Shown here one piece after another: positions 43,725 through 55,604 of a stretch of DNA of 64,000 nucleotides. Each line of letters starts with the position of its first letter. Within the stretch, counting starts at the first letter, position 1. The stretch spans positions 1 through 64,000 of the forward strand of contig JAGVSM010004200.1 in NCBI GenBank assembly GCA_022494885.1, written 5' to 3'. This DNA is from Micrasema longulum (lineage: Eukaryota; Arthropoda; Insecta; Trichoptera; Brachycentridae). The translations under genes and the position numbers were made by a program. The notes under the pieces were generated by a model that saw nothing but the letters and a program-made list of their open reading frames with translations, searched no databases and had not been told where the DNA came from.

Positions 43725-44466
43725 TTTTACAATTTAAAAAAAAAATCACTTGTTATATTTTTACTAAAACTAAAATCCCACCAAGCCACTTTTTGTAGCT
43801 TGTTGGTGAAGATTATATTTATACTGACTTAATAATATTATTTACATTTATTAGAACAATGAATAACATGTAAAAATTAACAGCCGGAAAGATCAAAATA
43901 AACATGTTTATACAAATAATAATATTTAAATTTATTTTTTAAATACAAGAAAATATAAAAAAAAAAAAATATTTACACCTAAGCTACTATTCATATATGA
44001 ACTCTTGATCGAGTAGCCACTCTCTTATTTTGCTCTTGTTACAATGTGAGTTAAATTTAAGTTATTTTGGTAATAAATTAAAAATTCTAGGTACTAAATA
44101 TTTGAGAGTTCTATTTCCATATTTATTACATACTTTTGGTACTACCAAGCCATCATTAGACGTAAAGCGTGTATTATGGCTATGTTTGAGAGGAAACTTG
44201 AATGTATTACTATTAAATTGTTCCAAAATGATGCAAAGCCACAGTAGTCCTCGAACAGGTAGAGTTTTGATTGTTTTGTACAGGAGATCATTATTACTTC
44301 TTTGTTCGTAAATCTCTGCAGGTACAATTCGCTTAACCATAGAATACTGTAGACCCTGGATCATTTTAATATTAGTTTTAGTCGAATGTCCCCACGACTT
44401 TATACCATATCTTATTATTGATTCTACTAAGGAAAAATAAATAATTTTAAGAGTGATTTTAGGCAA
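43725..44466 (-). mobile_element. LINE 3' fragment: RT C-terminus with one in-frame stop, plus 3' UTR
   Basis: The minus strand from 44466 reads ITLKIIYFSLVESIIRYGIK, SWG, IQGLQYSMVKRIVP, HSHNTRFTSNDGLVVPKV and ILKYLVPRIFNLLPK-like ending, stop TAA at 44062-44064, then in the same frame LKFNSHCNKSKIREWLLDQE to a stop at 43987-43989. So a single nonsense change precedes the true end. The 3' UTR carries GGCTTGGTGGGATTTTAG, repeated at 45660-45680. Confidence 0.85.
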
Positions 44467-44842
44467 AATAAAAGATAACTTATAAAAAGTATAATAATAT
44501 AAATAAGAATCGCATGCGATTTAAAATACAACAACAGAGATGCAGAACATTTTCGATGAGGATACGAATGTCTGACCATTTACACGTTATGGTTTAAATT
44601 ATCAGTTGAAAATTAAAAATTCTTACGGTGGTAAAATCAAAATAACTTAACTCCAAAAATCACCTTGGCTGTTTGTATTTTACTTACCCACATTTAAACT
44701 ATACCTACTGTAGACTTCATTTTTCTACCTAAAACCGGTTTTATTTTTAAAATATATTTGATTGTGTACCTGCCTACTTTTACGTAGTATTTTATCTATG
44801 TTTATTTATATATATATAGATATATATATATAAATACATTTA

Positions 44843-45519
44843 CTAGCTGACCCATCAGACGTTGTCCTCCCCAAACGTTGGCTTGCCTGCTATTAGCTGA
44901 GAAAAAGACTTTTCATTGATAAGTAGGTACCTAGACTAAAAACTAAAAGTTGTTAATATTTAAATATTCAATTTAAGTAGGTACCTAGGTACTTGTTTAT
45001 GGTTGAATTCTAAAACATAAAATAAGTATTTTTTCAAATTTGGCATTCTTTTTGCAAACATCAAACTCCGGTCTTCTCACTAACAGAGGGGTGTACTTAT
45101 GAAGGAAAACGATTTTAAAAAATGCATTGAATTTAATGTTGTTTTAGTACTACTGAAAATACAGTAAAAGTAAATAAATGGGTAGAAGTTATAAGGAATT
45201 TCAAAAAAGGATCCTATCAAGATCCACAAAAAACATATGCTATTTGTAGACATTTAAAAACAAACTTTTTTGTAAACAAAAAAACAACATCTTTCCCTTT
45301 TTTTTGTAAATGCATTCTCTTCAAATGCAACCCTGGAAGATCAATGATTAAAACATTTATACTCCTTACTTATTTTTACATATTAGATTAAAAAATTTGA
45401 AATCCGTGAACACGCTCACCACAAAGATCTATATTTCTCTGAAGACCGCACGTAAATAGGTTAAGCCGTTTAGGGGGAGTTCAGTGACATCACACGTACA
45501 GGTGAATTTTATATATAAA
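44843..45519. mobile_element. Interspersed repeat with CTAGCTGACCC-type end
   Basis: Begins CTAGCTGACCCATCAGACG directly after a TA repeat and ends near GAATTTTATATATAAAAATA. GTTAAGCCGTTTAGGGGGAG lies at about 45462. I recall this pair of ends (inserted in TA-rich DNA) from widespread insect repeats; the class is not certain. Confidence 0.4.
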
Positions 45520-45559
45520 AATATGATATTTAAAAAAAAAACTGTTCACTAGATACATA

Positions 45560-45710
45560 TTTATTAACATATTTTATTTATTTTATTTTAATAGTATGAT
45601 GAAACATTTTTACAATAAAAAAAAATAAAAAAAATCACTTGTTATATTTTTACTAAAACTAAAATCCCACCAAGCCACTTTCTGTAGCTTGTTGGTTAGA
45701 CCTACATAAT
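45560..45710 (-). mobile_element. LINE 3' UTR fragment, second copy
   Basis: ACATTTTTACAAT, TCACTTGTTATATTTTTACT, AAAACTAAAATCCCACCAAG and TAGCTTGTTGGT match 43727-43810 nearly base for base. The coding part is missing. Confidence 0.8.
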
Positions 45711-46290
45711 AAAGTCTTATTGTATCATGAAATATTTGAATTTTAATAATTAATATGTCATTTAAAAGCCATCTGGGCGGAAAAATTAAATAAATAAATA
45801 TGGATGTTCATAAGAAGGTAAAATGACAAACGTGTTGTAATTTTAATTCTACGCCGTGTGTAAAATAGCCACAAAGCATTTTCATTTCTTTATTAAATCT
45901 AAAAAGATTATTTGTTTGCAGGAAAAAATATTATTTATGAAATTTTATTATGATATTTATTTATTATTACGTTCAAAACATCAACTTAGTGGTCAATGAC
46001 AGTTAAATGTTGCAATTTTTATTCTTGAAATAACTAAAATGTTAATTCAAACGAAAAATATCATAAAAAAACCAACGATTCCATACCTACGAAACTATAT
46101 CAGTATTTAAAAAAATAAATAAAAAAAACTGTACAATGAGTTACCTGAAGAAATAAAGGGAATGGAAAGTTTTGAAATATTTTTCATCAATTCATAACAC
46201 CGAACAACTAATTGTTGTAAGCTTTAAATACCATCAATTTTTTTTTTTTTTTTTTATCAAGAACTCATTTTTTCAAATTGATTTGAAGTA
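45711..46290. other. AT-rich DNA, no gene seen
   Basis: Nothing supported. Confidence 0.4.
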
Positions 46291-46600
46291 CAACAAATTT
46301 TGAGTATGTCCAAATGTTTGCAGACTGGCTAAATTTTCTCCCTAGGTGATTTGATTCAGCCGAATGAATCTCACCCACGTGATAAAGGCTTCAGCTCTTT
46401 TACTTCACAAAAGTCAACAGATGGAAGAGTTGAGGAAATGTGGATGTTCAAACATGAGCAGAACGGTGAATGTTACACAGTGTGTAAAGTGGCCACATAA
46501 ACCAGTCAATGACAGGTCATAAGCCCTGTAAATGCCTAGACTTCCATATTCTCTTCTCAAAAATGTTTTCTATCTCTGTTAAAATTAATTTAAATATGAT
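46291..46600. mobile_element. Family A element
   Basis: CAACAAATTTTGAGTATGTC at 46291, CCACGTGATAAAGGCTTCAG, CAACAGATGGAAGAGTTGAG, ACACAGTGTGTAAAGTGGCC and GACAGGTCATAAGCCCTGTA. It is very close to 16062-16260, with a rearranged left end. Confidence 0.8.
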
Positions 46601-46744
46601 TTGCAGTATTTCCATTTCCTCTTCTTTTTCAAGTAACAAATTTCACAGTTTTTTTAAGCCCTTAAAAAAAACTTTTGAGACTTACTTACGATTTTATCTT
46701 GAGTTTCGTATGTATACAATTGTTGGTAAAAATTAATGATATTT

Positions 46745-47206
46745 TTTGTTTGATCTAACAAAACAAACAAACCATCACGCAGTTTCTCCGCCGGGGGAAA
46801 CAGAGAGAATAAAACGCCACATCACTCTATCTTTGCATATAGACCTCACTTTTTTCTCTACATGCGTACATCTTCTCGTGCACCTACGCCAATTATTCCA
46901 ACTCTTTACATGCCCATCTTCAATTTCAAATTTAACTTTTATGCCATTATTATGAATTTTTTTAACTTTAACTCTAGAAGACGCATGTATCTTACGAATT
47001 TCGGACCACCATCCTTGGAACAAGCTGGCTCTTGATACTACCAAGAAGTTATCAGTTTCCATCTCAGCCTTTCTACATATATGCGTATCAACTGTTACAG
47101 GTTTTAATCTAGAGTCAACGACTAAATGGTCTATAACAGACCATTTTTTGCCCTTTTCCCACGTATACTGGTAGATTTCCTTATAAACAAAAAGTTCGTT
47201 TGACAC
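46745..47206 (-). pseudogene. RTE-type LINE with internal deletion: endonuclease joined in frame to C-terminus
   Basis: The minus frame from 47206 to 46775 (143 codons) first reads WSVIDHLVVDSRLKPVTVDT, ICRKAEMETDNFLVVSRASL: the end of an apurinic-type endonuclease, where the usual SDH is TDN (catalytic His lost). From about residue 99 it becomes EDGHVKSWNN, VRSICKDRVMWRFILSVSP, the C-terminus of the same RTE family. The whole reverse transcriptase is missing. The junction is near 46922. The 3' end in reverse is AACAAACAAACCATCACG at 46760. Confidence 0.8.
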
Positions 47207-47329
47207 AAAAAAGTTGTTAGAGATTTAACCTCTTAATTATTATATGCATGAAAATTGCAATATTTTAATTTAATTTTTGTTGAACTCTGAAAAAACCGAC
47301 TTCTTAACTCTTAAAAGACTGTGATAAAT

Positions 47330-47900
47330 AATCTCTTTGCGCGCAGTGATGTAACATCGTGTTACCACTAGTAAAAGACGGAATAATTTAAAGTTCAAAA
47401 TTTGAAAAAAAAAAAACATGGAGACATACTGTTTAATAATCCTTTTTCCATTATTTGTGCAAATAAACATATAATTTAGCCCTGTTATAGTAAAAAAAAA
47501 TTAAAATCATAAATACGCCGCTCAGATTACGCGCGTGCGTTTCCCATCACTATTATCAACCGGCTGAAATCTGAATCTATTTTACACTTTACTTACTTTT
47601 GTTTTTGTCTCTTTCACACTAACACCTGCCATAGAACAGCGTTTCTGTCTTCCTTGTGATGTGTTCTATCTTCGTGCTCTTTCTTATACATATGTGTTGC
47701 TGAATTAGCGGACACTCTTTTTTCGCGTAGCGAAGATAAATATTTTTTTGTATTAACATCCAGCATAGTTGTACAAAATTCACTTTCTAAATCCGGTGCG
47801 AAATTGTCCATTTGAAGATTACAAAAAATATGAATTCATCATTTTGAAAAATAAGAGAGATATATCAAGTCTTGTGTCCTATGTCGACTAGTGTGACATC
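47330..47900 (-). repeat. Unknown repeat with conserved short ORF, copy 2
   Basis: Same landmarks as 23455-23895, plus extra A-rich DNA at 47400-47520. The minus frame 47811-47614 (65 codons) starts MDNFAPDLESEFCTTMLDVN, and shares TMLDVNTK, S..N.AT/AI and DRNAVLW with copy 1. After it lies AAAAGTAAGTAAAG, a possible donor. No known domain. Confidence 0.7.
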
Positions 47901-47905
47901 ACAGC

Positions 47906-48902
47906 CACACAAGAGTTAAGAAAGAATTATTTCAATATTAAGTATTATTTCCATATTTTTATTCCAGTTGACGTATTTTTGTTCACTCTGTACAATAGGT
48001 ATACCTTTCACCAATTCCAACCGTCTACACTAAATTCCCCTGTAGAAATTGTATTGTGTCAGCAATGTAACATCTCATTTTTCCATGTGTTCACCAACCA
48101 AAATATATAGAACATAGTAACCTAACGGAACTAAGCATGTTGTAAGAACACAAACATTATATAAAGCAACATGCGTCACACAAAATTGTTCATACAATGG
48201 GTAACATGAATATTTTATTTGAGATTTTTACAGTTATTACAAAAAAAAGGAAAAACGTTCTAACAATACTAGAGCCAATTAAAAAAATCCACTGTAAATC
48301 TAATGATACATAATATATAAAAAAAGATATAAGAAAAGAAAGAAAAAAGAGTATAACGTTATTGTATGTGTGTGACATTTGTATTCATGTGTGTGTGTGT
48401 GTGAATGTGTGTATGCGTGAATGAATGAAGGAGAGAGTTTGTGTGTGAGTATAAAAAAGTATAAAAAAAGAATAATGTAAAACTTGTTACTAGATTAAAA
48501 AAGGTACAGGAAAGAGCCTGGTAAAAAGTGTAATTATTAAAAAAAAAAAAGTTTTAACCAACTTTCGAAACCTTTTTGTTAAAATCTAAGTCAAGAAATG
48601 ATGTTAATTGTATTTTTTTAAAGTATGGTGAATTTCAAAACCTTATTCTGAAAAAAAAGCATTTTTCAAAAAAAAGTAATTGATACACACTAAATGAATA
48701 ATGTATGCACATATAACAAAAAATAGTGAAGGTTATTAAAAAAATACATAAATTGAATCTTCGTCGACTTGAAACGAGCGTCTTATTTTGACATCTTATT
48801 GACCAGCAACACATCAACCAGGCTACGGTACCACTACAAGCCTCAGTTACATATTGTAACCTATTTTACAATAATTGATCAGGTAATCAGCACCAAAATT
48901 TG
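47906..48902. other. AT-rich DNA with a GT microsatellite at about 48385-48430
   Basis: (GT)n and related repeats at 48385-48440. Nothing else supported. Confidence 0.5.
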
Positions 48903-48952
48903 AGATTTTAGTCGCCTGGCAATGCCCAAGCGGACGCCTGGCGACAAAATCT
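48903..48952. repeat. Inverted repeat, 17-base arms
   Basis: AGATTTTAGTCGCCTGGC (48903-48920) pairs with 48936-48952 (reverse complement AGATTTTGTCGCCAGGC), loop of 15. GC-rich core. Possibly a small MITE or a structured RNA element. Confidence 0.65.
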
Positions 48953-49677
48953 TAAAGCTCATGATTAAAAAAAAACATTCTAGCGCGTGGCGATAGTTGC
49001 ATCAAGCAGGATATAGTTTATAAGCCAATCCATGGGACGTCGAAATTCACGTAAGTCACGGTTATTCTTTTTTTGCGAGTGCTCCAAGATGGATTTTACT
49101 TATTTTTGTGTAATTTTTTTTAAACAGGTCCTAACTAACCACAAATCCTATTTTTTTATTTGACATCATTATGTTTCTTTGACGACAAAAACACATCTTA
49201 GTAGCGTCTGCTTACGTCTCTCGAAATAAAAATTCTCGTGTTCATTCTTGTATCTCGGCCACGCCATAAATATATTTTAAAAGAATTAGGTTTGTTCAGG
49301 TTATTGCTGGAGTGGATAACACGTCTGCTATTTACAAAGCCACTTCGGGTGGATTTCGAAACATCCCGAACGGATAACGCGTCCTATATTTACGGCGCTG
49401 CGCAACAGATCTTTACCATTCCGATGTTCAGTCCGCGGTCCCATATTTTACATATAAACTGTAGTTTGAGCTATGTTACAATTTTTAAAATGGCTGTTTA
49501 TACACACTATTTTTAAAACTGCAATCTTGGTAATTTTTTTTCTCAAGATGTTTTCTGTAATATGCACCAGTAGATTTACATCTCTAATATAGTAGACACT
49601 TTTAATACCCACGTTTTACACCCGTTTAACAGTACCGGCTAGTAACCAAAATCTGGTATGCAAATTGGCAAAACATC
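48953..49677. other. No gene recognised; GC-richer block at 49300-49450
   Basis: The block holds a 92-codon open frame (49238-49516) with no domain. Confidence 0.35.
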
Positions 49678-50240
49678 TTATTTTATTTTATTTTATTTTA
49701 TTTTATTTTATTGAAATAAACGGCACTTAGTGCCTTTTACATATTAGTTACAAATACAATTAAATATACATACATGTGAGCTTAATTTAAGTAATACAGA
49801 GCATTTAAAACAATATTATTAATTTAGAAAGTCTAAGAAATATAAACTATATAAAAGAATAAAATATTACCAGTTGTAGAATTATCGATAAAAAAAGATA
49901 ATTTGGTATTAGAAATACTTTGAACCAGTTAAAAAAATAACAAAGAAGACAATTTTGAATAACATTAAAAAAATATAAATATATGTATTATTATTGAAAA
50001 CTAATATTTAGGTAAATAGTATATGTTTATGTAGAAAAATATACAATGATGTAAAAAAAATGATAAAGAGAAATATTTTTTACATATAAATTAATTAAGA
50101 AAAGAAACGAAAAAAGAAAAAAAAAACACTAATAAAGAAGTTTAAAACAAATTTTTAACAAAAGTAACAAATCTTGTTGAATTAGAGACATAGGGTAGAG
50201 ATATAGGATATTTTCAGAATTCGGAAACAACTTAAAAAAC
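49678..50240 (-). mobile_element. LINE 3' end with ATTTT-repeat tail
   Basis: (ATTTT) repeated about seven times at 49680-49714 is the reverse of a (AAAAT)n tail. CGGCACTTAGTGCC then follows as in 26215-26231. Strand asymmetry (A-rich on plus) continues to about 50240. No coding part. Confidence 0.6.
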
Positions 50241-50343
50241 TAAAATATATATTTAGAACGAAATTTTACGATTCTTGTGATATAGTTATCAATGTATTCA
50301 AAACTATTTACAATTTTTGGGTTTAAAAATAAGAACATACAAA

Positions 50344-50486
50344 AGGGCCCAAAAACGGTTTCGCATCATTATGACGTCACGCGTTATGACTGCCAACTGC
50401 ACTTCTAATAAACATTGCGTACGAGTTTGGCTCCAAAACGTTATACGTGCCGTTTGTCCTACAGGGCGCGAAACGTCTCGTTTTTG
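50344..50486. mobile_element. Possible 143-bp MITE with inverted ends
   Basis: CCCAAAAACG at 50344 and its exact inverse CGTTTTTGGG at 50477-50486, with GTTTCGC and GCGAAAC as inner partners. The interior is CpG-rich and contains a perfect CRE-like TGACGTCA near 50369. No target duplication was seen. Confidence 0.4.
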
Positions 50487-50620
50487 GGTAATTCAAATTT
50501 GCATATTTTTAACCGCCCTAGAAAATTTATCCGATGTCGCGCGAAAAAAAGATTAATGTCTGTATAGTAGTAATTTTTTGCTTAACTAAAAACAAAAGTA
50601 AAAGAAAAACATGAAAATAC

Positions 50621-50887
50621 CCTATTGTGGGGCGGCAGCAACTGAGGTGCAGAGATGACCTCAACCGGTATGTCAGTGTGACCCGGGTGCACTCTGCTCA
50701 TGAGAGGGTGACATAAAGGCCAATTGAAGCGAATGGATGTGAACGGAGGAGGTATTTGTACTGGAGTGAACGGAAATATGCTTTCAAGAAGAAATAGAAG
50801 AACAATACTGACTAAACACAGCAACCCTCGGCGAAATTTACAATTATTTTGACGCGTAAGTGGCGATTTATCAGCGCAGTCTGTCAC
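50621..50887 (-). CDS. Candidate exon with a single hydrophobic segment, unknown product
   Basis: Open on the minus strand for about 89 codons. It starts after an in-frame stop, with no ATG (TDCADKSPLTRQNNCKFRRG first), followed by a hydrophobic stretch LLCLVSIVLLFLLESIF and a proline-rich part with FTPVQIPPPF and VEVISAPQLLPPHNR. A short basic head plus one membrane segment would fit a signal-anchor (type II) protein. AGG/GTATTT at the 3' edge could be a donor; AAAAG/GTGACA at the 5' edge a weak acceptor. Higher GC than its flanks. No family recognised; chance cannot be excluded. Confidence 0.3.
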
Positions 50888-52980
50888 CTTTTAAATTAGT
50901 TTCTGGCCATTTTAATTCCCATTTTGAATTCCTCATTTAGATTTTAAAAAAGTGTCATACCCAATTCTGAGATTGAAAATGATAAAAAAATATTTGAAAA
51001 ATAATAACTTAATTATACGAAGAATACAATATTGACCTTGATTTCAAAGAAATTTAACGAAAACTTTAAAAAATCTTAGTAAAAATATTGATTCCGCCAA
51101 TTTTACTATTTAAATCAGTATAGTCAATAAAGTAATGCTGCAAGGAAGTTCAGGTATTTAAAGGAATATTTGTTAATATACTATTAAACTATGCCAAAAT
51201 AGTTTTTTTACAATTTTTATATATTGTATTATCAGCGCTATGATTTTTTTAAGTTTTGTGTTTCCGAAATAACTCCGGGCGTGATGTCGGAGGTTCTCTT
51301 CCACTTATTCTCTATTTGTTTTGCCATTGGTCTATTGACTGCAAGCAAACCAGAAATATCATTAGTTGATTCGTATGAACCAGTGAGTTCGTTTTCATTA
51401 AAATATTTTTTATTTTTTTGTTCGTTCATTTTCAGGAAACTTTTCCGAACAATTTAATGCCCCGATATTTACCGAGAGCAAAAAAAACATTTATTGTATC
51501 CAATTTCCAGTAGGGCTGAAGTTCCGCATTAAAAAACCTGTTTATTCTGTGGTCTCGAGAAAGTGTCAAGAACTTCAAGGTTGAGATTCGATCCCGCTGT
51601 CGCAAAACTATATTCAAGTATATTCATACAATATTCAATGACGACTTTTTTTTTTAAGCCAATCAACTTGCTTATAAAAGCCCTAACAGATTGGTATTAT
51701 TGAGTATATATTATATAATAACACTTAATCTAAACAATCTTAAAGTTTTTTTAAATTTACAAAGTTATTATTATAATTCTTCTGACAAAGGTATATAAAA
51801 AGACTTGTTAAAAAGGGCCCCAAATTTAGCAAAAAAAGTTATGTATTCGAATTAAGTATTTAATTATTTCGTTTTGTATCAAAACATTAAATATAAAAAA
51901 GATAATGTTATTAATATTAAAAAAAATACCGATGAATTGTTTTTTTTTGTAATTTTGTGTATATGTATAAAAAAATAAAAAAACAGTTATAGAAAATAGT
52001 CAAACAATTAACTCGTTCATAAAATAAATCGTAACAAATTTCGTGAAAATTATAATTTTAAAAACAAATTTTCACTCATCATTTCACTTTTAATATTATT
52101 TAATTTCTATGATACATATTTGTGCTTATAAAAAATAAAATCACAATGAAACTAGGTAATATGTTTTTCCGATAACTAATTATCTACGTATGACAACCCT
52201 ATTACAAATAATTAAGGTTCTCATCGTATCGTAATTATACAAGTATCTCGGTACAAACTATTATTATAAAAATTAACATTCTTTCGAAGATTTTCACATT
52301 TTATTTAATTTCGTGACATGATAAATATTATGATTAATGACTTCAACTATTGGCGTTATTTAGCTTAGCACCGCCCCGTGTTAAACCTTCCAAGATACAT
52401 TTTGTGTAAAGATGATTCAATCTCCAATCACAAAAGCTGATTATGAGTTAGAGGTAGATAGGCGGTGATCACTGAAATGAAAAAAAGAGGAAAAAAGTAA
52501 AATCCATTGGCAAAAGTAAATTGGATTCACCGTGGAGAAGTGAAAAAATATATAAATATACAATATGTATATTCTACTTTGAGCAATAATGTTATTTCTG
52601 TAAGTGTGTTTAACATTGTTTGTTTAACTTTTAAAATTGAACAAGCTAAATTTTCTCAAATTTTCCTCTTTTCACTTTTTCCGAATACATTAGACATTGA
52701 AGAAATCGTCACAAAAAACTTAGCATTTTCAACAAGGATGATGTTGAGGAGTGGATGAGGTGTGAAGAAAATCTCGTTCTGGGAGAAGGAAACTTTGTAA
52801 CTAGACTGTATTGTTAGGAAGGAAGGTTGCGCAACTCAACTAACCTGCTGATGATGAGGCGTTATGACGTTATGAGTGCAGGAACCTGGCTGGTGAAGCT
52901 GGTGGTCGTAAGACGCTGTCACAGCTTGTATGGAGTTGGCGGTCTAAAAGGACGCTGGCTCAGCCCTCTTGATGATAGAT
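50888..52980. other. Mostly AT-rich DNA, no gene recognised
   Basis: Open frames at 51238-51429 and 51432-51617 (minus) and 52507-52758 (plus) show no known domain. 52820-52980 is GC-richer. Confidence 0.35.
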
Positions 52981-52987
52981 TTTGTTT

Positions 52988-53020
52988 ATATAAAAGCACT
53001 TCACTCGGTTGATGTTATTT
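52988..53020 (+). promoter_or_regulatory. Candidate TATA-type promoter
   Basis: TATATAAAAGC at 52988-52998, a strong TATA box, at the end of a GC-richer block. No transcript can be assigned to it. Confidence 0.25.
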
Positions 53021-53236
53021 GTGTGCTGAAAATATAATGTTTTTTCCGGCACTCAAACGTAGAATTATTGTTACATGGAGTGCGCTAGGAAATAGGAAGG
53101 ACGGGTAGGAAGGTATGTATATATTAGGTTGAGCGTTGGTTCGAACAGTTGAAATGATGTAAGTCGTAAAGTTTGTATTTACAATCATACTTCTTTATGC
53201 TTAAAAAAACACCTGAATTAGCTATTTTTGTTAACC

Positions 53237-53253
53237 TCCGCTCTTAGCGGAGC
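53237..53253. repeat. Perfect 7-bp hairpin
   Basis: CTCCGCT, loop CTT, AGCGGAG. No T-run or context gives it a function. Confidence 0.5.
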
Positions 53254-53259
53254 AGAAAT

Positions 53260-53879
53260 GGTTGAACTGGCAGGGATAAAGCGCATCGGATTTGCCTTCA
53301 TTGCTTGTCTTTAGCTCTTCTGGGGGCCTCCTGAAAAGAAATGCCAGTCACTTCTGTCACCAAGTCTATCCACCTTAAAAGAGTGCATCTATGAGATTGA
53401 GTTCCCTTTACTCGTCCTTGTACTATCAATGTTCTTATGTTGTCTTTTTGCCTCGTAACGTGGTCAAATTACCAAAAAAACACAGATTTGCACAGTGGAA
53501 GAAATACACAGTTCAATACTCGTTCTTGGGTAATGGAAACATTAATTCTATCGGTTTTCCATTGTATTTGCAACATAATACGCCAATGATCAATACCATC
53601 AACTTTATAATGAAATTTCCCAAATATTACCAAAAATAAAAATACAGGATTTAGCCACTTGGTGAATTGATAAAGATCAATTTTAACGAACGATATGAGT
53701 TTTACGAAATTTAATCAAGGTCGTCATTGAAGCTATGGAAGTCTCGTAAGTGACGGAAATAATGATATTTTATTGGATTTATTACAGTATTATATAAAGT
53801 ATTACATATATTATTCTGATAGATAATTCATTTCAAATGCCTATTTATATCTATATGACTCTGTTAAAATTATATATTT
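53260..53879. other. No gene recognised
   Basis: A GC-richer stretch 53240-53400, then AT-rich DNA. Confidence 0.35.
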
Positions 53880-54046
53880 TATTTAATTGTTAATTATACC
53901 CCGATAAAGAAGCGTGTGTATAACTGTTCATTTTTTTCTGTCTTTAGTTTGAGTAATTTTTTTTATATTTATAAGTTATTTCTTGTTCAAATACCATGTA
54001 AATTGTACAAATTGAATAAGGCCATTAACAAATACATAAATAAATA
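53880..54046 (+). mobile_element. LINE-type 3' end
   Basis: T-rich UTR-like DNA, then AATAAGGCCATTAACAAATA and CATAAATAAAT, the usual end of insect LINEs. No coding remnant. Confidence 0.4.
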
Positions 54047-54821
54047 TGTTTAAAGAAATCAATTTTACAAAAGAAAAATATTTTGATAATTTTGATACAT
54101 TATTGGTTAAGATTATTTAAATAATGGAATCAATGTGATTATTAACAAACAAGTTAAAATAAAAAAAACATCATTTTTTAAAAAAATTAAGCAGTATGAT
54201 GTGAACGGCTTAAATTTTAAAATAAAGTTTCACTTTAAAACTCAAAATCCCGCCCGGAAAACGTCAAGCGTTAATAAAATATAACCACGAAAATAATTTC
54301 TCCCATACATCACCATTCTACTTGAATTGTGAGCATTTGTAAGGCTTTAGAGGAATCGACGACGCGGGTATTATCATCAATAATATTCGCATAGCCATTT
54401 TTCTCTTTCCATTTTTTTCAAAGGCCGTGTTTGGTTGTGCCAACGTAGGAGACGCATTGAATAATAAGCAGTGACCTCGTGCCGGGGTCAGAATCGCAAA
54501 GTGAGGAATATTAAAGGAACTCGCCGAGATTTCTGGGATAAAGGACAAGTTTCGGCAGCGCTAATGGTGAATATTAAATGAGATTTAGATGATAAAAGGA
54601 GAAACGTGATTTTTAACAGTAAATATAATTCATTTTTTTGTCAAAATTTCATCTGTTTGCCCCAGGGTTGCCAACCGTCGAATTTATTATTGTTTTCTTA
54701 AAAAATAAACGCGCTGTGAAGGGTTAATACATTTGATCTGAATAATTTACAATCAATGTGATGATCTTTTTTGTCAATTAGATGCGGAAAAAATATATCA
54801 GTAAAACATATAAATGAAGAT
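54047..54821. other. No gene recognised
   Basis: A GC-richer block 54330-54570 has a minus open frame of 76 codons without a domain. Confidence 0.35.
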
Positions 54822-54990
54822 ACTGTATTTTTCGGACCATATGACGCTCTTTTTAAGTCTGGAAATTCAACCGAAAATTGGGGTGCGTTTTGTCTCATGT
54901 CCAAAACATTTTTTTTCTTTCAAAAACTGAGAGAATAATTTAGCGGTGCGTGTTATGGCCTGATGTGTCTTATTGTCCGCAGAAAACGGC
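54822..54990. mobile_element. Decayed MITE with TATTTTTCGGACCAT ends
   Basis: ACTGTATTTTTCGGACCATA at the left and, inverted at the right, CCGTTTTCTGCGGACAATAA. Inner GGGGTGCGTTTTG and GCGGTGCGTGTTATGG are partners. This pattern of ends is familiar from short mariner-like MITEs in animals. Confidence 0.45.
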
Positions 54991-55604
54991 TTATGTCATA
55001 TGTAATCATCAAGCACTTAAACAAAAAAAACAATAAAAATATGTGAGTAAATGACGTTTTACAATGCAAAGTTGTTTTATTGTTTTTATTTTAGTTATAA
55101 GGGAAGTAAATGCAATTCTATTCTATCTCATTCATAAACCATTCCGTATCTAGCTTTTAAAAGACTTTATTGTAGCTCTCGACAAAATTTAAATATCACA
55201 CGGTAAACAGAAGATAGGGGCTTGTTTCAAGAAATGTAAATGTTAGTACTGGTATTTAAATATACACGTGTATATTTGCAGGAATCGGTTTCTTCAAACA
55301 TATATTGAAGATATTACTGACTACCATTATAAATAACGTTTTGTATTTTGATAAATTATACACGTCTTGACGCATTGAGGTGATATCACTATTCTTTGAA
55401 CGTTAAAGAGATGTTAACAAAATATGATTTAGCTTACAATTAAACCTAGGTATTCTTAAATTTATAATTTTTTAGCCAAATCAATTTATAAAATAAACAA
55501 TAATTAATTTATCAAATAATAAGTTTGAAACCTAGACCCTATTTCCAGTTGAAAATAATAGTTTATAATAAATTTAATTTACGTTATATGAAAGTTTATA
55601 ATAT
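54991..55604. other. AT-rich DNA, no gene seen
   Basis: Nothing supported. Confidence 0.4.

Noticed and set aside
48385..48440. GT repeat as a regulatory feature
   Set aside because: Ordinary microsatellite with no supporting context.
49680..49714. ATTTT repeat as an independent satellite
   Set aside because: It sits exactly at a LINE 3' end, so it is the LINE tail.
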